A DNA stretch of 64,000 bases from Nomia melanderi (taxonomy: Eukaryota > Arthropoda > Insecta > Hymenoptera > Halictidae), in NCBI RefSeq assembly GCF_051020985.1, contig NW_027475145.1:186001-250000 (forward strand), read 5' to 3'. A model generated the notes under the pieces. The model did not search any database and had not been told where the DNA came from. It saw nothing but the letters and a program-made list of their open reading frames with translations. The position numbers were made by a program, and so were the translations under genes. This document shows positions 29,601 to 39,900 of this stretch, piece by piece (position 1 is the first letter of the stretch; each line of letters starts with the position of its first letter).

Positions 29601-32600
29601 TCCGGCCCCATGAGATGGTGATTTTCTCGGCCCCCGGTGCTGCGAGGTCGATCGCGCAGCACAGATTCATGCGCTAGGGTCTCCTGCAGACAATGCACTT
29701 TGGTTTACTGCGCTATCTCTAATAGCACCCGAGATATCACCAGATATATATTGGATTTTTCCTTGACCCTGACGGTCCGGCCCCATGTGTCGATGGTTTT
29801 CTCGGCCCCCGGTGGTTCGAGGTCGTTCCCGCTGCACAGATTCATGCGCCAGGGCCTCCTGCAGACAATGCACTTTGATTTATTTCGTTATCCCTAATAG
29901 CACCCGAGATATCACCAGATATATATTGGATTTTTCCCTGACCGTGACAGTCCGGCCCCATGGGACGGTGATTTTCTCGGCCCCATGTGGTCCGAGGTCG
30001 TTCCCGCTGCACAGATTCATGCGCTAGGGCCTCCTGCAGACAATGCACTTTGATTTATTGCGCTATCTCTAATAGCAGCCGCGATATCACCAGATATATA
30101 TTGGACTTTTCCCTGACCCTGACAGTCCGGCCCCATGAGGCGGTGATTTCGTCGGCCCCTGGTGGTCCGAGGTCGTTCCTGCTGCACAGAATCATGCGCC
30201 AGGGCTTCCAGCAGACAATGCAGTTTGATTTATCGCGCTATCTCAAATAGCACCCGAGATATCACCTGATATATAATGGATTTTTCCCTGACCCTGACAG
30301 TCCGGCCCCATGCGTCGATGGTTTTCTCGGTCCCTCGTGGTCCGAGGTCGATCCCGCTGCACAGATTCATTCGCCAGTGCCTCCTACAGACAATGCACTT
30401 TGATTTATTGTTCTATCTCTAATAGCACCCGAGATATCATCAGATATATATTGGATTTTCCCCTGACTCTGAGTGTCCGGCCCCATGGGACTGTGGTTTT
30501 CTCGGCCCCTGGTGGTCCGAGGTCGTTCCCACTGCCCAGATTGACGCGGCAGGGCCTCCTACAGACAATGCACTTTGATTTATTGCGCTATCTGTAATAG
30601 CACCCGAGATATCACCAGATATATATTGGATTTTAACCTGACCCTGGGTGTCCGGCCCCATGAGACGGTGGTTTCCTCGGCCCCTGGTGGTCCGAGGTCG
30701 TTCCCGCTGCACAGATTCATGCGCCAGAGCCTCCTACAGACAATGCACTTTGATTTATTGCGCTATCTCTAATAGCACCCGAGATATCACCAGATATATA
30801 ATGGATTTTTCCCCGACCCTGACAGCCCGGCCCCATGAGACGGTGATTTTCTCGGCCCGTGGTGGTCCGAGGTCGTTCCCGCTGCACAGAATCATGCGCC
30901 AGGGCTTCCTGCAGACAATGCACTTTGATTTATCGCGGTATCTCAAATAGCACCCGAGATATCACCTGATATATAATGGAATTTTCCATGACCCTGACAG
31001 TCCAGCCCCATGAGACGGTGGTTTTCTCGGCCCCTGGTGGTCCAAGGCGGTTCCCGGTGCACAGATTCATGCGACAGGGCCCCCTGCAGATAATTCACTT
31101 TGATTTATTGCGCTATCTCTAATAGCACCCGAGATATCACCGGATATATATTTGGTCTTTTCCCTGACCCTGACAGTCCGGCCCCATGAGGCGGTGGTTT
31201 TCTCGGCCCCTGGTGGTCCAAGGCGGTTCCCGTTGCACAGATTCATGCGACAGGGCCCCCTGCAGATAATTCACTTTGATTTATTGCGCTATCTCTAATA
31301 GCACCCGAGATATCACAGGATATATATTTGGACTTTTCCCTGACCCTGACAGTCCGGCCCCATGAGGCGGTGATTTCCTCGACCCCTGGTGGTCCGAGGT
31401 CGATCCCGCTGCACAGATTCATGCGCCAGGGCCGCCTGCAGATAATTCACTTTGATTTATTGCGCTATCTGTAATAGCACCCGAGATATCACCAGATATA
31501 TATTGGATTTTCCCCTGACCCTGAGTGTCCGGCCCCATGAGACTGTGGTTGTCTCGGCCCCTGGTGGTCCGAGGTCGTTCCCGCTGCCCAGATTGACGCG
31601 GCAGGGCCTCCTACAGACAATGCACTTTGATTTATTGCGCTATCTGTAATAGCACCCGAGATATCACCAGATATATATTGGATTTTTCACTGACCCTGAG
31701 TTTCCGGCCCCATGCGTCGATGGTTTTCTCAGTCCCTAGTGGTCCGAGTTCGATCCCGCTGAACAGATTCATGCGCCAGGGTTTCCTGCAGACAATTCAC
31801 TTTGGTTTAATGCGCTATCTGTAGTAGCACAAGAGATATCACCAGATATATGCTGGATTTTTACAGGACCTTGCGTGACGGATTCCTAATATCTGTAATT
31901 TTCTCGGACCCTGGTGGTCCGAGGTCGTTCCTGCTGCACAGATTCATTGGCCAGTGCCTCCTGCAGACAATTCACTTTGGTTTATTGCGCTATCTCTAAT
32001 AGCACCCGAGATATCTCCAGATATATATTGGGTTTTTCCCTGACCCTGAGCGCCCGGCACCATGTGTCGGTGATTGTCTCGGCCTCTGGTGGTTCGAGGT
32101 CGTTCCCGCTGCACATATTCGTGCGCCAGGGCCTCCTACAGACAATGCACTTTGATTTATTGCGCTATCTGTAATAGCACCCGAGATATCACCAGATATA
32201 TATTGGATTTTTCACTGACCCTGAGTGTCCGGCCCCATGAGACTGTGGTTTTCTCGGCTCCTGGTGGTTCGAGGTCGTTCCTGCTGCACAGATTCATGCG
32301 CTAGGGCCTCCTACAGACAATGCACTTTGATTTATTGCGCTATCTGTAAAAGCATTCGAGATATAACCAGATATATATTGGATTTTTCACTGACCCTGAG
32401 TGTCCGGCCCCATGAGACGGTGGTTTTCTCGGCCCCTGGTGGTCCGAGGTCGTTCCCGCTGCACAGATTCATGCGCCAGGGCCTCCTACAGACAATGCAC
32501 TTTCATTTATTGTGCTATCTGTAATATAACCCGAGATATCACCAGATATATATTGGATTTTTCCCTGACCCTGAGTGCCCGGCCCCATGCGTCGGTGGTT

Positions 32601-35444
32601 TTCTCGGCCCCTGGTGGTCAGAGATCGATCTCGCTGCACAGATTCATGCGCCAGCACCTCCTGCAGACAATGCACTTTGGTTTATTGCGCTATCTCTAAT
32701 AGCGCCCGAGATATCACCAGATATATATTGGATTTTACCCTGACCCTGAGTGTCCGACCCCATTCGACTGTGGTTTTCTCGGCCCCTGGTGGTCCGAGGT
32801 CGCTCCCGCTGCACAGATTCATGCGCCAGGGCCTCCTACAGACAATGCACTTTGATTTATTGCGCTATCTGTAATAGCACCCGAGATATCACCAGATATA
32901 TATTGGATTTTTCACTGACCCTGAGTGTCCGGCCCCATGAGACTGTGGTTTTCTCGGCTCCTGGTGGTCCGAGGTCGTTCCTGCTGCACAGATTCATGCG
33001 CTAGGGCCTCCTACAGACAATGCACTTTGATTTATTGCGCTATCTGTAAAAGCACTCGAGATATAACCAGATATATATTGGATTTTTCACTGACCCTGAG
33101 TGTCCGGCCCCACGAGACTGTGGTTTTCTCGGCCGCTGGTGGTCCGAGGTCGTTCCCGCTGCACAGATTCATGCGCCAGGGCCTCATACAGAGAACGCAC
33201 TTTGATTTATTGCGCTATCTGTAATAGCACCCGAGATATCACAAGATATATATTGGACTTTTCCCTGACCCTGACAGCCCGACCCCATGAGACTGTGGTT
33301 TTCTCGGCCCCTGGTGGTCCGAGGTCGTTCCCACTGCACAGATTCATGCGCAAGGTCCTCCTACAGACAATGCACTTTGATTTATTGCGCTATCTGTAAT
33401 AGCACTCGAGATATAACAAGATATATATTGGATTTTTCACTGACCCTGAGTGTCCGTCCCCATGAGACGGTGGTTTTCTCGGCCCCTGGTGGTCCGAGGT
33501 CGTTCCCGCTGCACAGATTCATGCGCCAGGGCCTCCTGCAGATAATTCACTTTGGTTTATTGCGCTATCTCTAACAGCACCCGAGATATCACCAGATATA
33601 TATTGGATTTTCCCCTGACCCTGAGTGTCCGGCCCCACGAGACTGTGGTTTTCTCGGCCGCTGGTGGTCCGAGGTCGTTCCCGCTGCACAGATTCATGCG
33701 CCAGGGCCTCATACAGAGAACGCACTTTGATTTATTGCGCTATCTGTAATAGCACCCGAGATATCACCAGATATATATTGGATTTTTCCCTGACACTGAG
33801 TGTCCGACCCCATGAGACTGTGGTTTTCTCGGCCCCTGGTGGTCCGAGGTAGTTCCCGCTGCACAGATTGATGCGCAAGGTCCTCCTACAGACAATGCAC
33901 TTTGATTTATTGCGCTATCTGTAATAGCACTCGAGATATAACAAGATATATATTGGATTTTTCACTGACCCTGAGTGTCCGGCCCCATGAGACGGTGGTT
34001 TTCTTGGCCCCTGGTGGTCCGAGGTCGTTCCCGTTGCACAGATTCATGCGCCAGTGCCTCCTGCAGATAATACACTTTGGTTTATTGCGCTATCTCTAAC
34101 AGCACCCGAGATATCACCAGATATATATTGGATTTTCCCCTGACCCTGAGTGTCCGGCCCCATGAGACTGTGGTTTTCTCGGCCCCTGGTGGTCCGAGGT
34201 CGTTCCCGCTGCACAGATTCATGCGCCAGGGACTCCTGCAGATAATTCACTTTGGTTTATTGCGCTATCTCTAATAGCACGCGAGATATCACAAGATATA
34301 TATTGGATTTTTCCCTGACCCTGAGTGTCCGGCCCCATGAGACGGTGGGTTTCTCGGCCCCTGGTGGTCCGAGGTCGTTCCTGCTGCACAGATTCATGCG
34401 CTAGGGCCTCCTACAGACAATGCACTTTGATTTATTGCGCTATCTGTAAAAGCACTCGAGATATAACCAGATATATATTGGATTTTTCACTGACCCTGAG
34501 TGTCCGGCCCCATGAGACGGTGGTTTTCTCGGCCCCTGGTGGTCCGAGGTCGTTCCCGCTGCACAGATTCATGCGCCAGGGCCTCCTACAGACAATGCAC
34601 TTTCATTTATTGTGCTATCTGTAATATAACCCGAGATATCACCAGATATATATTGGATTTTTCCCTGACCCTGATTGCCCGGCCCCATGCGTCGGTGGTT
34701 TTCTCGGCCCCTGGTGGTCAGAGATCGATCTCGCTGCACAGATTCATGCGCCAGCGCCTCCTGCAGACAATGCACTTTGGTTTATTGCGCTATCTCTAAT
34801 AGCGCCCGAGATATCACCAGATATATATTGGATTTTACCCTGACCCTGAGTGTCCGACCCCATTAGACTGTGGTTTTCTCGGCCCCTGGTGGTCCGTGGT
34901 AGTTCCCGCTGCACAGATTCATGCGCAAGGTCCTCCTACAGACAATGCACTTTGATTTATTGCGCTATCTCTAATAGCACCCGAGATATCACAAGATATA
35001 TATTGGACTTTTCCCTGACCCTGACAGCCCGGCCCCATGAGACGGTGATTTTCTCGGCCCCTGGTGGTCCGAGGTCGATCCCGCTGCACAGATTCATGCG
35101 CCAGGGACTCCTACAGACAATGCACTTTGATTTATTGCGCTATCTGTAATAGCACCCGAGATATCACCAGATATATATTGGATTTTAACCTGACCCTGAC
35201 AGTCCGGCCCCATGCGTCGATGGTTTTCTCGGTCCCTCGTGGTCCGAGGTCGATCCCGCTGCACAGATTCATGCGCCAGGGCCTCCTACAGACAATGGAC
35301 TTTGATTTATTGCGCTATCTGTAATAGCACCCGAGATATCACCATATATATATTGGATTTTCCCCTGACATTGAGTGCCCGGCCCTATGAGACGGTGGTT
35401 TTCTCGGCCCCTGGTTGTCTGAGGTCGTTCCTGCTGCACAGATT

Positions 35445-35676
35445 CATTCGCCAGTGCCTCCTACAGACAATGCACTTTGATTTATTGTTCTATCTCTAAT
35501 AGCACCCGAGATGTCAACAGATATGTATTGGATTTTTCCCTGACCCTGAGTGACCGGCCCCATGAGACGGTCGTTTTCTCGGCCCCTGGTGGTCCGAGGT
35601 CGTTCCCGCTGCACAGATTCATGCGACAGGGCCTCCTGCAGACAATTCACTTTGGATTATTGCGCTATCTCTAATA
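35445..35676. repeat. Satellite segment repeated on the far side of the element
   Basis: The last 1.3 monomers before the insertion (TTGTTCTATC, GATGTCAACAGATATG, CGACAGGGCC, GACAATTCACTTTGG) recur at about 42,188-42,420, just after the element, with few changes. The two were neighbouring duplicated monomers before insertion. Confidence 0.85.
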
Positions 35677-35681
35677 GCTCC
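35677..35681. other. Target-site duplication, left copy (GCTCC)
   Basis: GCTCC immediately precedes the 5' LTR and is repeated after the 3' LTR. Five bases is within the usual BEL/Pao range. The first two bases are the end of the ATAGC arm of a satellite dyad. Confidence 0.95.
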
Positions 35682-35806
35682 TGTTGGAGTTTCATACAAA
35701 GTATAATGGAACAAAAGATTGTGGCATTCGACGCGGACAGCTACGAGCCTAGCGCAGCAGCGCGGACCGTGGAGAGAGTCCGTCGTCTTTTCGATCGTCA
35801 ATTGTC

Positions 35807-35853
35807 TCCAGCGTGGATCCAAAAAATGTATAAAAGGACGGATCCACGCTGGA
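35807..35853. repeat. 14-bp inverted repeat around the LTR TATA box
   Basis: The left arm TCCAGCGTGGATCC (35,807-35,820) and right arm GGATCCACGCTGGA (35,840-35,853) are perfect reverse complements around a 19-bp spacer holding an A tract and the TATA box. In the 3' LTR the right arm has one C-to-T change, at 41,933. It could be a paired binding site for a host factor or a hairpin near the RNA 5' end; neither is shown. Confidence 0.9.
35829..35836 (+). promoter_or_regulatory. LTR TATA box (TATAAAAG)
   Basis: TATAAAAG in the 5' LTR, the best candidate for the element's RNA polymerase II core promoter. It sits in the 19-bp loop between two perfect 14-bp inverted arms (35,807-35,820 and 35,840-35,853). 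The same box is at 41,918-41,925 in the 3' LTR. Start-site position is inferred, not seen. Confidence 0.7.
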
Positions 35854-35926
35854 CGACGAGAGTTGTGTAAACCTGCAAGCACATCATTACGGCCCCATTC
35901 CGTGTAAAATTGGGTGGTCCTTCGAC

Positions 35927-35932
35927 AATAAA
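35927..35932 (+). terminator. LTR polyadenylation signal AATAAA
   Basis: Canonical AATAAA in each LTR (also 42,016-42,021), about 50 bp before the LTR end. The 3' LTR copy is the functional candidate. Confidence 0.6.
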
Positions 35933-35982
35933 TTTAGACGGCACGAAGTGCAATAATTAGGGTCTAGTTCGTACCCTGACAT

Positions 35983-35999
35983 TGGTCCTTCGAGCCGGA
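35983..35999 (+). promoter_or_regulatory. Primer binding site, tRNA-Tyr type
   Basis: TGGTCCTTCGAGCCGGA lies one base after the 5' LTR. It is the reverse complement of the acceptor and T-arm 3' end of animal tRNA-Tyr, including the added CCA (ends ...CGAAGGACCA). The tRNA assignment rests on my recall of tRNA-Tyr genes. It would prime minus-strand DNA synthesis. Confidence 0.8.
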
Positions 36000-36444
36000 G
36001 CCAGTGGCTTGTGGATCTGAATTAGATTGGAGCAGCAATCAATTCAACAGCAGTTGCATATCGAATGGAACAAAACAGTAGTTAACAAGTAAGGAAGATT
36101 GTCTCAAGATTTTGAACGAGAGCGCTGATTTCGAGTCAACGAACAGCAGTAGAAGACAACGAGCCACGTCCAGCAGCAGAGGAAAATGAGCCACGTCCAG
36201 CAGCAGAGGATAACGTACCGCGTCCAGCAGTAGAGGACAACGTACCGCGTCCAGCAGTAGAGGACAACGTTCAACATCCGAAAGGAGAAGACCGCATCCA
36301 GCGGCTAAGCAGAATATAGGATCCAGCCAGAAGCTAGCAGACACGCACGGGTGCAGCGTTACTTGCATCAGGCAGTGTCACTACACGTCCGTTCCTGTCA
36401 CGTAAGCCTAGATTCCTATTTTCATCTGAGTTAGTAACGTTAAA
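36000..36444 (+). other. Untranslated leader of the retrotransposon
   Basis: Region between the primer binding site and the gag ATG. It contains a 27-bp tandem repeat (about 36,140-36,280) and otherwise unique sequence. It probably holds dimerisation and packaging signals, but none can be identified by eye. No start codon here opens a frame joined to gag. Confidence 0.75.
36140..36280 (+). repeat. 27-bp minisatellite in the leader
   Basis: CGTCCAGCAG recurs at 36,167, 36,194, 36,221 and 36,248, exactly 27 bp apart, with degenerate partial units on both sides. Units differ by a few bases (GCAGAGGA versus GTAGAGGA). The unit is 9 codons long and one + frame stays open through all copies until TAG at 36,317, but it is not the gag frame and has no ATG. 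Confidence 0.93.
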
Positions 36445-36996
36445 ATGGAACAAGAGTTAAAGAAATTAACTACCGAGCGCGGACAAATAAAATCTGCTCT
36501 GACTCGTTTTAGTCGGTATTTTTCGGAATCCGCGGCAACAGTCTCCGTTAAGGCTTTACAAAAACGCTTAGAGGCTAATGTAGATTTATACAATAGATAC
36601 AATTTAGTTCAGAATCGGATCGAGCGGGCAGTTGAGGGAACAGACTCGGAAGCATCTCACGCAGCTGATAGGGATACGTTTGAAGAAACATATTTCAATT
36701 TAATTGCCGAGGTAGAAATTTATATAGAACGCGCACAGGGAAATAGTACAGCAACAAATCAAGTTGCAGGACAGACAAGTTCCCCCACTCTTACAAACTC
36801 ACCGGCCACGGTGAAATTACCGATTATTCAGCTGCCATCATTTGATGGGAGTTATAACGAATGGATTAGATTTAGGGACACTTTCACGAGTTTAATACAT
36901 GAAAGTGAACTATCAGAGGTACAAAAATTCCATTACTTGAATTCCGCTTTAAAGGGTCCAGCCGCGCGGGTAGTTCAATCTTTGGGAGTTTCCTAG
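36445..36996 (+). CDS. gag: gag N-terminal fragment (to premature TAG)
   Basis: 183 codons then TAG. Residues 1-100 are charged and probably helical, with Leu-rich heptad-like spacing, as in many BEL/Pao gag N-termini. From about residue 125 the text KLPIIQLPSFDGSYNEW begins the DUF1759-like capsid-related region, which is cut at residue 183 and resumes in the same frame straight after the stop. If translated alone it would give a truncated gag lacking the zinc knuckles that bind RNA. The start is chosen because it is the first ATG in the frame with a purine at -3 and G at +4. Confidence 0.85.
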   Translation: MEQELKKLTTERGQIKSALTRFSRYFSESAATVSVKALQKRLEANVDLYNRYNLVQNRIERAVEGTDSEASHAADRDTFEETYFNLIAEVEIYIERAQGNSTATNQVAGQTSSPTLTNSPATVKLPIIQLPSFDGSYNEWIRFRDTFTSLIHESELSEVQKFHYLNSALKGPAARVVQSLGVS

Positions 36997-39900
36997 GCAA
37001 ATTACCGGTTAGCGTGGGAAGCATTGAAATCGCGGTACGAAAATTCAGCCGCTATCAGAAAACATCATGTCTCAGCTCTACTAGATATGCCTAGCATCCA
37101 AAAACAATCATCATTAGCGCTTAGGAATTTAGTTGATGACGCAAGGAATCACCTAGCAGCCTTAAAATCACTAAATGAACCGGTAGAACTATGGGATACT
37201 TTGATTGTTCCAATCTTATCCAGAAAGTTAGACATAGCATCATTAAGAGAATGGGAAAAGGGTGCGACGACTTCAGATAGAGTTACGTTCAATAAATTTG
37301 CAGTATTTTTGGAAGAACGGTCACTGTATTTAGAAAGCGTTAGTGTCCCAATTCAACCCATGAAGACTGAAATCCCAATAGGAACAGCAGGTAGTCGCAA
37401 GCCTTTCCGCGCAACGGCGACCGTCGCAAGCACGCCGAGTACCTGTCCAGCGTGCGGTGCTGGGCACCCTTTGTTCCGATGCGACAAATTCAAATCGTTA
37501 TCCATCGATGAAAAAACAAAAATAGTTCAGGCATCTCGCAGTTGCTACAATTGTTTGCAAACAGGTCATCGGGTACAAGCTTGCACACGAAAACACTGTC
37601 ATATTTGCAATGGGAAACACCACGTATTGTTGCATCGGGAAGCTGCTCTTCAAGCAACCAACATTTCGACCGAGGAAGCGGGTCCTTCTGACTCCAATAA
37701 AATAACGTCGTGTGTCGCTAACGTTGATGATAGATCATGGGAGCACAGTGTACTGTCCACAGCAGTCATTTACGTGCAGAATGGAAGGGGACAAAGATTA
37801 GAATGTCGGGCACTACTTGATTCAGGCTCTCAGTCGAATTTTATTACATACGAATTATGCAAAAGATTAGGTATTAGTTATGAGTCGACAGAAATGCAGG
37901 TGTCAGGGATAGGCGGAAAAATAAAAATAGTACGAGATAGAGTCAACATAAAGGTAACTTCACGGCTTAACAACTTCAACGCCGATATTTCATGTTTAGC
38001 AATAGATAAAATTACTCAAGACATGCCGAACATCAGCTTAGATAAATTAGCGATATCCGTACCAGCACATGTTAGATTAGCAGATCCGGATTTCGACAAG
38101 TGTCGGCCGATCGACATGTTAATCGGTGCCGGATTGTTCTGGCATCTGTTATGCGTCGGCCAACAAAGAGCAGGGACCAACTTACTGTGGCAAAAGACGC
38201 AGCTAGGTTGGATTTTAGGAGGAACGGTCAGTTGGCCCATTCAGAATAAATCTCCGATTCAACGGTGTCATCTCGTTACCAATCATGACCTGTCCAATCA
38301 ATTAGAACAATTTTGGAAAATTGAAAACGTAACCATAGAGTATAAAGACAATATAGATGACTGTGAATTACATTTTCAAGCCACGACACGTAGAGACGAA
38401 ACTGGACGGTACATAGTACAAATTCCGCTCAATGAACAGGTCGGGAAATTAGGATCATCCCGACAGCAAGCAGAAAATAGGCTCAAGTCACTAGAAGCTA
38501 AATTCATTAGGCAATCGCAGTTACGAGAAGAATACGTGAAATTTCTTAATGAATACGAAATGCTAGGTCATATGTCGCGAGTTCCAATTTTAGAATCAGA
38601 TGCCGGGTTATCATTTTACCTTCCTCACCACGCCGTAATCAAAGAAGGGAGTACAACAACGAAACTTCGTGTTGTATTCGATGGATCGGCAAAAACAAGC
38701 ACGGGCATTTCACTAAACGACACTCAAAGGGTCGGCTCAACAGTTCAGAGCGAATTGATAGACATCCTCCTACGGTTTAGAACACACAAATACGTATTAT
38801 CAGCAGACATAGAAAAAATGTACAGGCAGATCTTAGTAAAACCAAAGAAGCGTTGCTTGCAACGAATTCTATGGCGGCCAAATCAAGATTCTCCAATTGA
38901 GACGTATGAATTAAAAACGGTAACGTACGGCACTGCCTCCGCGCCATTTCTAGCCACGCGTGTTCTGAAACAACTCGGGTTAGATTGTGCAGTAGAAGCT
39001 CCCACCGTTAGCACAATCATTATTAACGATTTTTATGTCGACGATTTACTAACTGGCGCAGAAACAATGTCAGAATTAGTGCAGATTAAAGAAACTTTGT
39101 CGGACATTTTAGGAAGGGCAGGGTTAAAACTACGAAAATGGGCTACCAACAGTTCGACGTTCTCACAACATTTAGATATAAAGGATAAAATGTCAAGTGC
39201 TGATAAGAACACAAAAACACTCGGGTTACAGTGGTTACCAGCTAAGGACGAGCTTTGTTTCACAACTACGCCGTCGCTACATAAACGTGTGACAAAACGC
39301 ACAATTTTGTCTCAGATAGCACAGATTTTTGACCCATTAGGTTTAGTCAGTCCGGTAATAACTAATGCAAAATTAATAATGCAGCAATTGTGGCAACTGC
39401 AGACAAACTGGGATGAATCAGTGTCCCAGGGTTTGTATGACCAATGGATAGAGTTTGTTAAAGAATTAGCTTTTTTAAATGAATTGAAGATTCCTCGTCG
39501 AGCACTTATCGCTACGGGGAAGGTAGAGTTAGTTGGCTTCTCCGACGCATCAGAGAAGGCGTATGGGGCATGCGTTTACCTACGGTCAAGCATTAGACCA
39601 GGTGAATGGGAATCTAGACTTTTATGCTCGAAATCGAGAGTTGCCCCTCTAAAAACCATAACTCTGCCTAGGTTAGAGCTATGCGGCGCGTTGTTACTTG
39701 CAAGATTAGTGCATAAGGTAAAATCATCACTTAGGATTTCTATAGATAGGGAATGGTATTTTTCTGATTCGACAATTACCCTTGCGTGGATTCGCGGTCA
39801 TTCAAGTAAATGGAAGATTTTTGTCGCAAATCGAGTCACGCAAATTCAATTGGTAACCGACAAACGGAATTGGTCTCATGTTCGGTCACATGAAAACCCT

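Larger units (their letters stand above)
1..35681. repeat. ~175-bp satellite DNA array, left part
   Basis: Head-to-tail satellite, all monomers in one orientation, about 204 copies (35,681/175). The period is read from recurring landmarks such as GATATCACC, GGCCCCATGAGACGG, GGTCCGAGGTCG and CAGATTCATGCG, each about 175 bp apart; 174- and 176-bp monomers arise from single-base indels. Each monomer has an AT-rich third (GATATC, ATATAT, T tract) and a GC-rich middle. Variants differ at a limited set of positions that recur in combination, and blocks of 5-20 monomers are duplicated as units. No host gene is visible. Short open frames on both strands (68 codons minus, 86-99 codons plus) are repeat artefacts, because 175 is not a multiple of 3 and frames shift at each monomer. 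The array continues past the left edge. A centromeric or pericentromeric role is inference from length and nucleosome-scale period. Confidence 0.98.
35706..35870 (+). other. 54-codon open frame inside the LTR (doubtful)
   Basis: ATG to TAA frame of 54 codons in the 5' LTR, repeated at 41,795-41,959 in the 3' LTR with one Pro/Ser change caused by the C/T difference. It begins upstream of the TATA box, so an LTR-driven transcript would hold the whole frame only through the 3' LTR. I recognise no domain. It is most likely a chance open frame; the satellite frame that runs into it from the left is certainly an artefact. Confidence 0.2.
35682..35981 (+). repeat. 5' LTR of BEL/Pao element
   Basis: 300 bp, TGTTGG...CTGACA. 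It matches the 3' LTR at 298 of 300 positions. The differences are C at 35,844 (T at 41,933) and G at 35,937 (C at 42,026). It carries a TATA-type promoter (35,829-35,836) inside a 14-bp inverted repeat and an AATAAA signal (35,927-35,932). U3/R/U5 borders cannot be set from sequence alone; transcription probably starts roughly 25-35 bp after the TATA box. Confidence 0.97.

Noticed and set aside
1..35681. CRISPR array
   Set aside because: Repeats are contiguous 175-bp monomers with no unique spacers, and the retrotransposon shows this is animal DNA.
35550..35870. 106-codon frame running from satellite into the 5' LTR
   Set aside because: It crosses the insertion junction, so it is a chance fusion of a satellite frame with the LTR frame.
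35890..35922. LTR words CGGCCCCAT and GGTGGTCC shared with the satellite, suggesting common origin
   Set aside because: Spacing differs (22 versus about 33 bp) and the flanks do not align, so coincidence is more likely.
36039..36368. 109-codon minus-strand frame with a Leu-rich repeat
   Set aside because: It is the reverse translation of the 27-bp leader minisatellite; the period of 9 codons explains the pattern.
36994..36996. Programmed stop-codon readthrough between gag and pol
   Set aside because: The stop is inside the gag core, upstream of the zinc knuckles, not at a gag/pol border. BEL/Pao elements usually use one continuous frame.
37024..37026. TTG at 37,024 as the start of a separate pol protein
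   Set aside because: It is in the same frame as gag, lies inside the gag DUF1759-like region and has no initiation context. The open frame simply resumes after the premature TAG.
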